From Bradyrhizobium canariense (GTDB lineage Bacteria; Pseudomonadota; Alphaproteobacteria; Rhizobiales; Xanthobacteraceae), in contig NZ_JAFCKJ010000012.1 in NCBI RefSeq assembly GCF_018130465.1, positions 62,001 through 126,000 on the forward strand: DNA of 64,000 nt, written 5' to 3'. The notes beneath the pieces are model-generated. The model saw nothing but the letters and a program-made list of their open reading frames with translations, was not told where the DNA came from and ran no database searches. The position numbers and the translations under genes are program-made. Below, piece after piece: positions 25,427 to 33,544 of the stretch. Numbering within the stretch: position 1 is the first letter of the stretch; each line of letters begins with the position of its first letter.

Positions 25427-26251
25427 TCACCCCTTGAAGAACGCCAGCAGGTCCGCGTTGATGGTCTCGGCGTGCGTCGTCGGCATGCCGTGCGGGAAAC
25501 CCTTGTAGGTCTTCAGCGTGCCGTTCTTCAAAAGCTTGGCCGACAGCGGCGCGGAGTCCGCGTAAGGCACGATCTGGTCGTCGTCGCCGTGCATCACCAG
25601 CACCGGCACATTGATCTTCTTCAGATCCTCGGTGAAGTCGGTCTGCGAGAACGCGACGATGCCGTCGTAGTGCGCCTTCGCGCCGCCCATCATGCCCTGG
25701 CGCCACCAGTTCTGGATCACCGCTTCCGACGGCTTTGCGCCGGGACGGTTGTAGCCATAGAAGGGGCCGGCCGCGATGTCGCGGTAGAAGCTGGCGCGGC
25801 CGGCAGCGAGCTGCACCTGGAAATCGTCGAACACGCTCTTCGGCAGGCCGCCGGGATTGGCGTCCGTCTTCAGCATCAGCGGCGGCACCGCGGAGAGGAT
25901 CGCGGCCTTCGCCACCCGGCTCTCGCCATGGCGAGCGATGTAATGCACGACTTCGCCGCCGCCGGTGGAGTGGCCGACGTGGATCGCGTTCTTGAGGTCG
26001 AGATGCGCCGTCACGGCGGCGAGATCATCGGCATAGTGATCCATGTCGTGGCCGTCGGCGACCTGCGACGAGCGGCCGTGGCCGCGGCGGTCATGGGCGA
26101 CGACGCGATAGCCGCGGGTGACGAAGAACATCATCTGCGCGTCCCAGTCGTCGGCCGACAGCGGCCAGCCATGGCTGAACACGATCGGCTGGCCCGAGCC
26201 CCAGTCCTTGTAGAATATCTCGACGCCGTCCTTGGTGGTGATGGTGGGCAT
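25427..26251 (-). CDS. Alpha/beta hydrolase, non-heme haloperoxidase type
   Basis: 274 residues, close to the cofactor-free haloperoxidase/esterase group (about 275 residues). It begins [20 protein letters not shown], has the oxyanion loop [12 protein letters not shown], the nucleophile Ser95 in [10 protein letters not shown], an Asp in [12 protein letters not shown] and a His in [14 protein letters not shown]. Such enzymes hydrolyse esters and, with peracids, halogenate in vitro; the natural substrate is unknown. No signal peptide. It is followed upstream by a membrane protein gene in the same direction, 122 bases away. Confidence 0.88.
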   Translation of the reverse strand: MPTITTKDGVEIFYKDWGSGQPIVFSHGWPLSADDWDAQMMFFVTRGYRVVAHDRRGHGRSSQVADGHDMDHYADDLAAVTAHLDLKNAIHVGHSTGGGEVVHYIARHGESRVAKAAILSAVPPLMLKTDANPGGLPKSVFDDFQVQLAAGRASFYRDIAAGPFYGYNRPGAKPSEAVIQNWWRQGMMGGAKAHYDGIVAFSQTDFTEDLKKINVPVLVMHGDDDQIVPYADSAPLSAKLLKNGTLKTYKGFPHGMPTTHAETINADLLAFFKG

Positions 26252-26373
26252 GAATGGCTCCTTCAGTGCGAATCGGTCCGGCGCGCGAGGCGCGAGCCGG
26301 CAAGCGGAAGATGGTCGTACGAGCGTCCGAGGTCGATGCCGCGCACCGTCCTGCGGTGACGAGGATCGTGCGA

Positions 26374-26883
26374 TCAGGCGAACGCCATCGGCCTGTAGCG
26401 GCGCCAGGCGCCGATGGTGAGCACCACGAAGAACACCAGCACGAGGCCCTGCACCACGGCGAACACGGGACCTCCCGGTGGATTCGGCGGCACGGCGGGT
26501 GCGAGCGCGGCGAGCGCCGGCACCTTTAGGAACGACTGGATCACCAGCACGAAGACGTTGAAATACAGCGAGATCATCGCGGTCACGATGTAGACCGGAC
26601 GCCAGACGCCATTGAGCTTCATGCCGTACAGCGCGAAGCAGGCGATCGCGAGCAGCACCAGCGAGATGATGCCGATGATGTGCGACGGCAGCAGCTCTTT
26701 GAACGGAAACAGGAAGCCGGTGGCGCTGGTGAGGATCGTGAACAGCAGGAAAATCGCGGTGAGGCCCGGCATCGGTTTCGAGCCGAGCAGGCCGAACATC
26801 ACGACGAGACCGGCGGCGATGCCGATCAGGCTGATGGTGACATGGACCAACGTGAAGGCGGGCAAGCTCAACCCTAGAACCAT
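26374..26883 (-). CDS. Conserved multipass membrane protein, unknown function
   Basis: 169 residues, with four or five hydrophobic segments: about 8-30 ([20 protein letters not shown]), 39-62, 68-88, 96-120 and 138-160. The last ends at a basic RRYRPM motif, giving an inside C-terminus. Prolines cluster in the loop [12 protein letters not shown] do not recognise a named family, though similar small proteins occur in rhizobia. Not obviously linked to the hydrolase gene downstream. Confidence 0.7.
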   Translation of the reverse strand: MVLGLSLPAFTLVHVTISLIGIAAGLVVMFGLLGSKPMPGLTAIFLLFTILTSATGFLFPFKELLPSHIIGIISLVLLAIACFALYGMKLNGVWRPVYIVTAMISLYFNVFVLVIQSFLKVPALAALAPAVPPNPPGGPVFAVVQGLVLVFFVVLTIGAWRRYRPMAFA

Positions 26884-27117
26884 GACATCTCTCCTACTCT
26901 TCGCATCGGGTTCGAAAAGATAAGTATTACGGTCCTCATCGAATTGCCACCTGCGCCGGTGTCACACATTCGCGCGCAGCCATGCGTCATCGTGCGAATC
27001 GACAAACGCATGCTCTGATTTTTTGCAGCGCCGCCACAAACGACAGCAGGGCATCGACCAAAGTTGAGTCGAATTGGCCGGGGCGCTCGCGAGGTGCGAA
27101 GCGCCCCTGCACGCGTC

Positions 27118-27426
27118 TCACACTTCCTTGGTGTCGAAGATCAACAGGTCGGCGCCGCCGCTGGCGAATTTCGGCACGTCAGCGCCGGTCGCCTTGCCTT
27201 CCGGGCTAGCGAATGCCGCCTGGATGTCGGCCGCGCTGTCAAAGGTGAGAATGGCGACGAGATGGATTCCGGAAGGCCCAGCGGGAGAGCCGACCGGCCC
27301 CTTGCTGATGGCGTACTTCTTCAGGCCGGGAAGTTTCTTGGCGAGCGGAATGTGAGTCTCGGCATAGTACTTGTCGAAGGCCGCAGCATCCTTGGGCGTC
27401 TTGTAGAGCACGACGATTTCAGCCAT
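27118..27426 (-). CDS. EthD-family protein
   Basis: 102 residues, the size of one EthD/dimeric alpha-beta barrel. The opening IVVLYKTPKDAAAFDKYYAETHIPLAKKLPGLKKY is the EthD signature, with the conserved HIPLA and later FDSAADIQAAFASPEG. EthD proteins take part in ether degradation and unrelated pathways as small dimers whose role is often undefined. A GC-rich inverted repeat (GGGGCGCT and AGCGCCCC, 27079-27106) just past the stop may end the transcript, although it has no T run. Upstream lies a dispersed palindromic repeat. Confidence 0.85.
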   Translation of the reverse strand: MAEIVVLYKTPKDAAAFDKYYAETHIPLAKKLPGLKKYAISKGPVGSPAGPSGIHLVAILTFDSAADIQAAFASPEGKATGADVPKFASGGADLLIFDTKEV

Positions 27427-27460
27427 TTAGTCCTCCCGTTAAGCGTTTTGTTTGTAGATC

Positions 27461-27570
27461 CTCATGGTGAGGAGCGTGCGAAGCACGCGTCTCGAACCAT
27501 GCAGGCCCGGCTGTTGCTTCCGGGCCTTCGTCCTTCGAGACGCGCGTTCCGCGCTCCTCAGGACGAGGGG
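27461..27570. repeat. Long imperfect palindromic intergenic repeat
   Basis: Arms beginning CTCATGGTGAGGAGCG and ending CGCTCCTCAGGACGAGGGG, with inner arms GCGTCTCGAA / TTCGTCCTTCGAGACGC and GGCCCGG / CCGGGCC, pair over about 110 bases. It belongs to a family common in Bradyrhizobium intergenic DNA and lies between the EthD gene and the flavoprotein gene. Confidence 0.8.
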
Positions 27571-27637
27571 ATAGTCTGCATCAACGCGCGCAATGGCAAG
27601 CCTCATTCGACTTGCCATTTACTTGCCTTGTCCTTGA

Positions 27638-29356
27638 CTAAAGCGCCGGTTTTGCGGCGTCGCCGAGATAGCCGTGCAGGGAGGCCACGACCTGCGCGCC
27701 CTCGCCGATGGCGCCGCCGACGCGCTTGACCGAACCGGAGCGGACATCGCCGACGGCATAGACGCCGGGCACCGAGGTCTCCAGCGGCGCCACCAGCCGG
27801 CCCTGGTTCTGTTCCGACTGCGCGCCCGTCACGACGAAGCCGCCGCGATCGAGCGTGATGCCGCAGCCGTCGAGCCAGCCGGTGGCGGGATCGGCGCCGA
27901 CGAACAAAAAGAGATTGCGGATGTCGGCGGATTCTTCGTCGTTCGACAGCCGGCTCTTCAGGCGGATGCGCCGCAGCAGCGAGGCTTCGTCGCCCTCGAG
28001 CGCGGAGATCTCGGTGTTGAACATCAATTCGATGTTGGGGGTCGCTTCGATGCGCTCGATGAGATAGCGCGACATGCTGGCCCCTAAGCCGCCGCCGCGA
28101 ATGATCATCAGCACCTTCTTGGCATGACCCGACAGGAACACCGCGGCCTGCCCCGCCGAATTGCCGGCGCCGACCAGCGCCACTTCCTCGCCGGCGCAGA
28201 GCTTTGCCTCGACCGGGGAGGCCCAGTACCAGACGCCGCGGCCTTCGAATTTATCGAGGTTCTCGATCTCCGGCCGGCGATAGCGCGCACCGCTCGCGAC
28301 CACCACCGCGCGCGAGCGCAGGGAATCGCAGCCGTCGAGCGCGACAGAAAACGCGCCATCCTTGCGCGTGCAGTCGAGCGACTTCACCGTGACGGGAATC
28401 ATGATGTCCGCGCCGAATTTCTGCGCCTGGTTGAACGCGCGCGCAGTCAGGGCCTGACCGGAAATGCCGGTCGGAAAGCCCAGATAATTTTCGATGCGCG
28501 CGCTGGCGCCGGCCTGGCCGCCGAAGGCGCGGGTGTCGAGCACCGCGACCGAAAGTCCTTCGGACGCGGCATACACCGCGGTGGCGAGCCCGGCCGGTCC
28601 GGAGCCGACGATCGCGACGTCGTAGATGCGATCGTTCTTCGGCCCGCCGATCATGCCGATCGCGCGCGCAAGCTCGGTTTCTCCGGGATTGCGCAGCACC
28701 GCACCATCAGGGGTGACGACCAACGGCCAGTCTTCCGGCTTGGGCGAATAACGCGCGATGACGTCGGCGGCGTCGCGGTCGCGCTCGGGATCGAGCAGAT
28801 GATGCGGCTGGCCGTTGCGGGTGAGGAAACCCTGCAACCGCACCACGCCGGCCGAATGCGACGGACCGATCAGCACCACGCCGCCGACGCCGGCCTGGAG
28901 CAGATTGACCCGGCGCAGGATCAGCGCGCGCATGATGCGCTCGCCGAGCTCGGCCTCTGCGACCAGCAGCGCGCGCAGGCGCTCCGGCGGCAGCAGCAGC
29001 GTTTCGACATCGCCCTCGGCGCGGCCGTCCACCAGCGCCGGCCGTCCCGAGAGCTGGCTGAGCTCGGCCAGGAATTGCCCCGGCCCCTGGTCGATCAGCG
29101 GCGTCACGTTGCCGAGGCCATCACGCTGGGTGATGGCGACATGGCCCTTGAGCACCACGAACATGCCCGGCCCGGGCTTGCCGGTCTCGAACAGCAGCTC
29201 GCCGTCGGCGTAGGTGCGGACCTCGCCGAAATGCCTGACACGCTCGATCTCCGCGGGGGTCAGCGCCGGAAAGGTCTGTTCAGGGCGCGTGAACCGCGAC
29301 ATCTGCGCGTCACCGTCGATTCGTTGCGTGTCGTCCTGCCCCATTGCCACGTCCAT
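27638..29356 (-). CDS. Cyclic-nucleotide-binding/thioredoxin-reductase-like fusion
   Basis: 572 residues. An N-terminal cNMP-binding-like domain (about 20-150) includes YADGELLFETGKPGPGMFVVLKGHV and GQFLAELSQLSGRPALVDG. A linker follows. The C-terminal 330 residues are a two-domain flavoprotein: FAD motif VAIVGSGPAGLATAVYAASEG (about 247), GGQAGASARIENYLGFPTGISG, NADP motif VALVGAGNSAGQAAVFLS, and FAD-binding VYAVGDVRSGSVKRVGGAIGEG. Where thioredoxin reductases carry the redox CATC, this protein reads GVWYWASPVEAKLC, so the active disulfide is missing; it resembles ferredoxin-NADP reductase-like members instead. Start at 29356 has GGAG close by; residue 19 is an alternative. Confidence 0.88.
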   Translation of the reverse strand: MDVAMGQDDTQRIDGDAQMSRFTRPEQTFPALTPAEIERVRHFGEVRTYADGELLFETGKPGPGMFVVLKGHVAITQRDGLGNVTPLIDQGPGQFLAELSQLSGRPALVDGRAEGDVETLLLPPERLRALLVAEAELGERIMRALILRRVNLLQAGVGGVVLIGPSHSAGVVRLQGFLTRNGQPHHLLDPERDRDAADVIARYSPKPEDWPLVVTPDGAVLRNPGETELARAIGMIGGPKNDRIYDVAIVGSGPAGLATAVYAASEGLSVAVLDTRAFGGQAGASARIENYLGFPTGISGQALTARAFNQAQKFGADIMIPVTVKSLDCTRKDGAFSVALDGCDSLRSRAVVVASGARYRRPEIENLDKFEGRGVWYWASPVEAKLCAGEEVALVGAGNSAGQAAVFLSGHAKKVLMIIRGGGLGASMSRYLIERIEATPNIELMFNTEISALEGDEASLLRRIRLKSRLSNDEESADIRNLFLFVGADPATGWLDGCGITLDRGGFVVTGAQSEQNQGRLVAPLETSVPGVYAVGDVRSGSVKRVGGAIGEGAQVVASLHGYLGDAAKPAL

Positions 29357-29371
29357 GCACTCCAGAAATTT

Positions 29372-29596
29372 CTAACCACCGGTCTTGTCGGCAGTCTCGC
29401 CGGCGGTCCCCTCATCTAGGGAATCATCTTCGTTCTGCGAGGGGTCGCCACTTGCGGCGCGTTCGCGCGCCTGCACCTTCCGCCGCTTCAGATTTTCGCG
29501 CAGCGCCGATTTCAGCCGGTCGTCGCGGGACGACCTCGCCTGTCTCGAGTCCTGTCTCGAGTCCTGCCGCTCGCTCTTGTCGTTCTCGTCAGCCAT
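29372..29596 (-). CDS. Small charged protein, hypothetical
   Basis: 74 residues, strongly charged: an N-terminal Asp/Arg/Ser-rich stretch with a DSRQ repeat (the DNA has a short CTCGAGTCCTGTCTCGAGTCCTG-like tandem), a central basic helix RDDRLKSALRENLKRRKVQARERAA and an acidic tail. The central segment resembles short hypothetical proteins seen in Rhizobiales. Likely disordered at both ends. It ends 16 bases before the start of the fusion flavoprotein, so they may be cotranscribed. Confidence 0.65.
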   Translation of the reverse strand: MADENDKSERQDSRQDSRQARSSRDDRLKSALRENLKRRKVQARERAASGDPSQNEDDSLDEGTAGETADKTGG

Positions 29597-29912
29597 CGGG
29601 GTCCATTACAGCGATCGGCGATAACATGCCCGAGGAATAAGGCAGCTCAAGAGGCCCGCGCGAGCCGGTCGTGCGAAAATCGAAATGGATCGAATCCGGC
29701 GCGTGGGGCAACTGGCCAGTTGGGTGGGGATATCGGAACCGAATCCGCGGAAAGTCGGCCGTTTCGAACCAAAACGAGCATTTTGGCCCCGATATCGACC
29801 CGATTTTATCGTTTTGGCGGAGCTAGCAAGCTTGCACAGGAGGGGGGCTTGTGGCAGATATCGGCCCGCTTGGTAGGCCCCTCGTGGCGGCCGATTCTCG
29901 ATCCCAGCACAT
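29597..29912. promoter_or_regulatory. Non-coding region with nested inverted repeats before tRNA-Thr
   Basis: No gene seen. A 14-bp palindrome CAACTGGCCAGTTG is at 29709-29722. The arms CCAAAACGA (29769-29777) and TCGTTTTGG (29809-29817) flank the palindrome CGATATCG (29790-29797) almost symmetrically. GATATCGG-like words recur at about 29738 and 29859. This could hold the tRNA promoter, protein-binding sites or a small RNA; it is not explained. Confidence 0.4.
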
Positions 29913-29987
29913 GCTGCCGTAGCTCAGTGGTAGAGCACTCCATTGGTAATGGAGAGGTCGACAGTTCAATCCTGTCTGGCAGCACCA
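29913..29987 (+). tRNA. tRNA-Thr (GGT)
   Basis: Cloverleaf with acceptor GCTGCCG / TGGCAGC, D-arm GCTC-AGTGGTA-GAGC, anticodon arm CTCCA-TTGGTAA-TGGAG (anticodon GGT), T-arm ACAGTTCAATCCTGT, discriminator A and encoded CCA. 75 bases. Confidence 0.97.
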
Positions 29988-30049
29988 TTCCCTGGGTCAA
30001 ATCACGCACAGATCAGCATTCTCGCGGCATCAAACGCCCGAGTTTTGCT

Positions 30050-30547
30050 TCTCTCCGTAACCCTCTTCCGTGAAGAGGGCGCAGGGAAGACCGGGTGCCG
30101 GCTGGCACCCGCGGTCCACTGCGCGAAAGCACACGCAGAAAAACCGCACAGCAGCATACAGGTGTAGCCGAACACTCGGCCTTCCCTGCGCAGTGGGTTG
30201 ACGGCTTATGCCGCGCTCTCCCCGGCGACGAGTTCCTTTTTGTCACCGTCGCCTTGCGAATTGACGATGCCTCGAGACCCGGTTGGGCCCCGATCCATCT
30301 CCGCAAGGCTTGACCGTAGCAACGACGGCCAGGACCACACGATTTTGCCGTACGCAGCGATCCGGCTTCGCCCAAGGGCTTCGCCGGACACAGGCGCCGT
30401 TCGTCCGCACGCTAGCCAGACCTCACGAGGTTCATCTCGCCCTGGTCCCGCCTTCGCGTGCCCGACGCTGCCGCGTCCACCGCACCCCGATCCACGCTTC
30501 GTTACGACGGACGACCGCCCCTCTCCGGGGACCGGGATGGTGGATTG
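30050..30547. repeat. Long dispersed non-coding repeat of Bradyrhizobium type
   Basis: About 500 bases beginning near TCTCCGTAACCCTCTTCCG and ending near GGGGACCGGGATGG. I recognise phrases such as the GCAGGGAAGACCGGGTGCCG start, the TACAGGTGTAGCCGAACA middle and AACGACGGCCAGGACCACAC from a repeat widespread in Bradyrhizobium genomes, where it is often annotated as spurious short genes. Several overlapping frames are open here, none convincing. GCAGGGAAG and CTTCCCTGC (about 30081 and 30182) form an inverted pair inside it. Confidence 0.7.
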
Positions 30548-30876
30548 ATACTGCGATTCCGAATTTCGGTAAAGTGGAATATTTTTGCGGAGGAGGGTTG
30601 ACGAGGTTTTGTGGGGAGGCGGGTGTTTTGCCCGACGGGTTGAGATTGGACCGCGCAGGTAAGGTTAATTCTTCCTTTCGATTGCCGGTAAAGTTTTATC
30701 TATTATCGTCCTTGCGGTGGATGATGAACCAGAGGCTCCAATAGTGATTGCGTGTTGCATGATCGTGACTGGGATTGCGTTGCTTCTCTCCGGCATCGTT
30801 GTCTTCGGCTTTCATAGAAACTCGCTGCACTCGATGGCATTGCTGTAGCCGCATCGGCGATGCCGGCGCCCAGCTT
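30548..30876. other. AT-richer intergenic stretch without genes
   Basis: This stretch is less GC-rich than its surroundings (for example AAGTTTTATCTATTATCG near 30690). I see no gene, tRNA or clear motif. It lies between the long repeat and the first of a series of palindromic elements. Confidence 0.5.
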
Positions 30877-30965
30877 GTAGGATGGGTAGAGCGAAGCGAA
30901 ACCCATCGAAACATCGTGCGGTGACGAAACATGATGGGTTTCGCAAGGGCTCTACCCATCCTACG
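30877..30965. repeat. Palindromic element A (GTAGGATGGGTAGAGC family)
   Basis: Left arm GTAGGATGGGTAGAGCGAAG and right arm GGGCTCTACCCATCCTACG are complementary, with inner arms CGAAACCCATCG / CATGATGGGTTTCG. It lies downstream of the minus-strand membrane-protein gene at 30980 and could form a strong cruciform or transcript-end hairpin. Confidence 0.9.
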
Positions 30966-30979
30966 CGAGCTGACTGGAT

Positions 30980-31309
30980 CTACCGCCGGCCTCGGCGCCA
31001 TGACGCACCGATCAGCCAGAACACGAACCTGACAAACAGGATCGCGGCCGTGATCTGGATCCAAAGGAAACCACCGAGTTCACGCAAGACAATTTCGGCC
31101 TGAGCGCCCCAATAACCAGGAAGCGCATCGCCGACAGCTTCGATACCGTGCGTGCCGGTCCGCAGGGCCCATCGGATCCACTCGGGCTTGTAGAAGAGCG
31201 CAGCGCCGAGCAAAATCCAAGTCAGCAAGGCAGTGCTAACTCTGAAGGAGTGCACCTTGGCGTGGTGCTTGAACGCCCCGAATCTTCCATTTTCTCCGGC
31301 TTGAGCCAT
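30980..31309 (-). CDS. Small membrane protein, hypothetical
   Basis: 109 residues. Two hydrophobic segments, about 24-42 (STALLTWILLGAALFY) and 84-103 (ITAAILFVRFVFWLIGA), separated by a periplasm-sized loop with Trp and Gly, and a basic C-terminus (SWRRGRR). I do not recognise a family. Flanked on both sides by palindromic elements A and B, so it is probably a single-gene transcript. Confidence 0.6.
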   Translation of the reverse strand: MAQAGENGRFGAFKHHAKVHSFRVSTALLTWILLGAALFYKPEWIRWALRTGTHGIEAVGDALPGYWGAQAEIVLRELGGFLWIQITAAILFVRFVFWLIGASWRRGRR

Positions 31310-31348
31310 GTTATTTTCCTATTCGAAGCCGACGGTGCCCGGAAGTTC

Positions 31349-31452
31349 GCAGGATGGGTACAGCGAAGCGAAAACCCATGGAAGACTTGTGTAGTGACCT
31401 TGCGCGGTGACGAAGCATGATGGGTTTCGCAAGTGCTCTACCCATCCTACGC
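31349..31452. repeat. Palindromic element B
   Basis: Second copy of the element: left arm GCAGGATGGGTACAGCGAAG, right arm GTGCTCTACCCATCCTACGC. It carries a longer centre than A (TTGCGCGGTGACGAAGCATG). It ends four bases before the stop of the cNMP-binding-protein gene and may serve as its 3' hairpin. Confidence 0.9.
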
Positions 31453-31456
31453 ACGA

Positions 31457-31933
31457 TCAATTGTCGTCACCCATCTGCTGTGCGGCGAAGCGATCGTCGG
31501 AGCGGCGCAGCCGTCGGCATAGCTCGCGGTTGATGTTTTGCAGGACGATCACATAGGCGTGGATATCGGCCTTGTAGCAGGCGTAGAGCTTTTGGGCGGT
31601 CAACTCGTAGAGGACGGTCGGACTCTCGGCGACTACCGTGGCAGAACGATTTTGCATTTCAATCAGCGTCATCTCACCGAAGAAATCGCCGGGCTGCAGA
31701 ACGGAAATCGGGATGGCGCTCCCCGAATTCGCCCGCTTGCTCACCGCAAGCCGCCCGGATTTGACGATGAACAGCGAGCGCCCCGGCTCGCCTTCCGCCA
31801 CGACGGTCGCGCCGACATCGAAGCTGCGTTCGACCAGCATCGAACTCAAGAGGTCGAGACTTGGGTCCGTGAGACCGCCGAAGAACGGCGTCGCGAGCAA
31901 GAACGCTTTCATGTCGGGGGCACTGACAACCAT
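31457..31933 (-). CDS. Cyclic-nucleotide-binding-domain protein without DNA-binding domain
   Basis: 158 residues from the ATG at 31933; in-frame ATGs at 32053 (inside palindromic element C) and 31912 are alternatives, and no start has a strong ribosome site. The single domain has the cNMP-binding pattern: ATVVAEGEPGRSLFIVKSGRLAV, ISVLQPGDFFGEMTLIEMQNRSATVVAESPTVLYEL with the phosphate-cassette-like GEMTLIEMQNRSA. A C-terminal helix region (YVIVLQNINRELCRRLRRSDDR) follows but no helix-turn-helix, so this is not a Crp/Fnr transcription factor. It may be a nucleotide-sensing partner of another protein. Confidence 0.75.
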   Translation of the reverse strand: MVVSAPDMKAFLLATPFFGGLTDPSLDLLSSMLVERSFDVGATVVAEGEPGRSLFIVKSGRLAVSKRANSGSAIPISVLQPGDFFGEMTLIEMQNRSATVVAESPTVLYELTAQKLYACYKADIHAYVIVLQNINRELCRRLRRSDDRFAAQQMGDDN

Positions 31934-32035
31934 CACGGGAAGATAAGCTTCATCGCCATCTGCGGCAAGCAACGCAAGCGTAGCCCGGATGGAGCGTAAG
32001 CGTAATCCGGGGCCATCAACCACGGATGCAGTTTC

Positions 32036-32135
32036 GCAGGATGGGTAGAGCACTTGCGAAACCCATCATGCTTCCGCGCAGGCCAAGTGCGCAGACCAAG
32101 TGCGATGGGTTTCGCTTCGCTCTACCCATCCTACG
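32036..32135. repeat. Palindromic element C
   Basis: Third copy, in the opposite internal orientation: left arm GCAGGATGGGTAGAGCACTT, right arm CGCTTCGCTCTACCCATCC. It separates the cNMP-domain gene from the ferric-reductase-like gene. The stop codon of that gene (bases 32131-32133, TAG on the minus strand) lies in the terminal CTACGC of the element. Confidence 0.9.
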
Positions 32136-32757
32136 CACTCTCGCCGCGCAATGCCCGCTTTCTCCGGAGGTCAGCCACGACCTTGACGGTTGCCGCAAGC
32201 ACAGCTGCGCAAAGCGCCGCTTTCGAGATCGTCTCCATCGTCCCCTCGATCAGCAGGCAATGGGCCACGCTGCATGCGACGATGACGATCGCGAGGGGAA
32301 TATGCACGATGCGCCAAGTGCGCAGCCGCAGCCTCAATCGCCGGCGCAGCGCGGCCAGAACCGCGACGGTGAAGATGGCCCACATGGCGGTCACGCCGAA
32401 GGGGGAGAACGGCGTTGGTGAAGTGTAGGTGAGAGCGTCGATCATGTCGGGCGGGCTGGTGACCCAGAGGCCGGCGACGTGGATCACCACCGCCAGAGCA
32501 AGCGCGCCGCCGATCCAGTGATGGGCGCGCCGGCCGCGATAGGTCGACAATCCCGGCAGATATCCGCCGATCAGCAGGGGCTGAACGAGCACGAGTCCGA
32601 GCCCGATGATCCCGGCGAATCCGGCGAGGATGTAGACCGGCCCTCGCCATGCGATCAGCTCGCTTCCCGCAGCGAGCGCGATCGGCACGCCAATGGCCAA
32701 GGCAAGGGCGACCCAGATCAGGCTCGCCCGGGCCGATCTCCACCCCTTCATCTCCAA
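32131..32757 (-). CDS. Ferric-reductase-like transmembrane protein
   Basis: 208 residues with about six membrane helices. The His residues expected to hold heme b are visible in HHWIGGALALAVVIHV (helix 3) and in RIVHIPLAIVIVACSVAHC (helix 5), the usual spacing of ferric-reductase/YedZ-like membrane domains. There is no FAD or NAD domain, so electrons must come from or go to a partner. The next gene upstream, five bases away, encodes a Tat-exported protein, a plausible partner. The gene ends inside palindromic element C. Confidence 0.8.
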   Translation of the reverse strand: MEMKGWRSARASLIWVALALAIGVPIALAAGSELIAWRGPVYILAGFAGIIGLGLVLVQPLLIGGYLPGLSTYRGRRAHHWIGGALALAVVIHVAGLWVTSPPDMIDALTYTSPTPFSPFGVTAMWAIFTVAVLAALRRRLRLRLRTWRIVHIPLAIVIVACSVAHCLLIEGTMETISKAALCAAVLAATVKVVADLRRKRALRGESA

Positions 32758-32762
32758 TGCGA

Positions 32763-33266
32763 TCAGGCCGACTGCAGGACGAAGTGCGCTTCCAGGCTGG
32801 TTTCCTTTGCGCTCCGCATCACCGGCCGCAGGAAAACGGTTTTGAATTCACCGCTGTCATAGGCGAGGTGGCCATGCGGCTGGCCGAAGATGGGAATGAT
32901 CTGCGGCATCTCGAGCCGGAACTTGCCGTCCTTATCGGTGAGCGTGGCGCCATGGCTCTGCGGCTCGTGCTCCTGACCTTCGGTCGTGTGCGCCCAGATC
33001 TGGATGCGCTGCCCGGCCAGCGGAACCCCGTCGCCGGCGCGGCGGACGGTGCCGCTCATCCAGAAGCCACCCTTTCCAATGCGGTCCACGATCGCCGCGC
33101 CCTTGCGGTAGTTGTTTGCCCCGCCCGACATCGTCTCGGTCGGTGCGAGGCCGTCCGCGCGTGCAGGCAACAGCAGGCCGGAAACGCCGGTTGCCAAAAG
33201 CCCGGTTGCGAGGGTCGAGCCGCCCGCGGCGAGGAGGCTCCGGCGATTGAGTACGACCGTGGTCAT
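32763..33266 (-). CDS. Tat-exported intradiol-dioxygenase-like/transthyretin-fold protein
   Basis: 167 residues. The N-terminus is a twin-arginine signal (VVLNRRSLLAAGGSTLATG, then ALLATG-type hydrophobic text and cleavage near ARA-DG). The mature part has SGTVRRAGDGVPLAGQRIQIWAHTTEG and ATLTDKDGKFRLEMP, a beta-sandwich pattern shared with intradiol dioxygenases and similar carbohydrate- or peptide-associated folds. The iron-ligand Tyr/His set of true dioxygenases is not obvious, so enzymatic activity is uncertain. Cotranscribed with a heme-b-type membrane protein (gap five bases). Confidence 0.72.
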   Translation of the reverse strand: MTTVVLNRRSLLAAGGSTLATGLLATGVSGLLLPARADGLAPTETMSGGANNYRKGAAIVDRIGKGGFWMSGTVRRAGDGVPLAGQRIQIWAHTTEGQEHEPQSHGATLTDKDGKFRLEMPQIIPIFGQPHGHLAYDSGEFKTVFLRPVMRSAKETSLEAHFVLQSA

Positions 33267-33403
33267 GTCGGTTCCTCCTGCAACGGGAGCAGTAGCTCCC
33301 GCAATGGTACAACAACAGGCGCGAGCCGCCCAGTTAAGACGAGGGGTGGAACGGGGCGCGATGACGGTGTTGTGAATGGAGGTGCGGGCCGCTCAAACAG
33401 CTT

Positions 33404-33491
33404 CGTAGGATGGGTCGAGCGAAGCGAAACCCATCGAGTCTCGCGATGGACGAAACAGGATGGGTTTCGCTGCGCTCTACCCATCCTACGC
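33404..33491. repeat. Palindromic element D
   Basis: Fourth copy: left arm CGTAGGATGGGTCGAGCGAA, right arm CGCTCTACCCATCCTACG. Between the divergent Tat-protein gene (minus) and the luciferase-like gene (plus), so here it is upstream of both rather than at a 3' end. Confidence 0.9.
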
Positions 33492-33544
33492 GCCGACACT
33501 ACATGTATTCTTAGCCGTCAGCTCTCCACTCCGGTACCCCTCCC

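Noticed and set aside
29913-30547. Possible integrative element at tRNA-Thr
   Set aside because: No integrase, no repeated tRNA 3' end downstream; the adjacent sequence is a common dispersed non-coding repeat.
30095-30744. Several open frames (72-153 codons) within the long repeat
   Set aside because: They overlap one another in different phases, have no domain, and I recognise the DNA as a repeat that often yields false gene calls.
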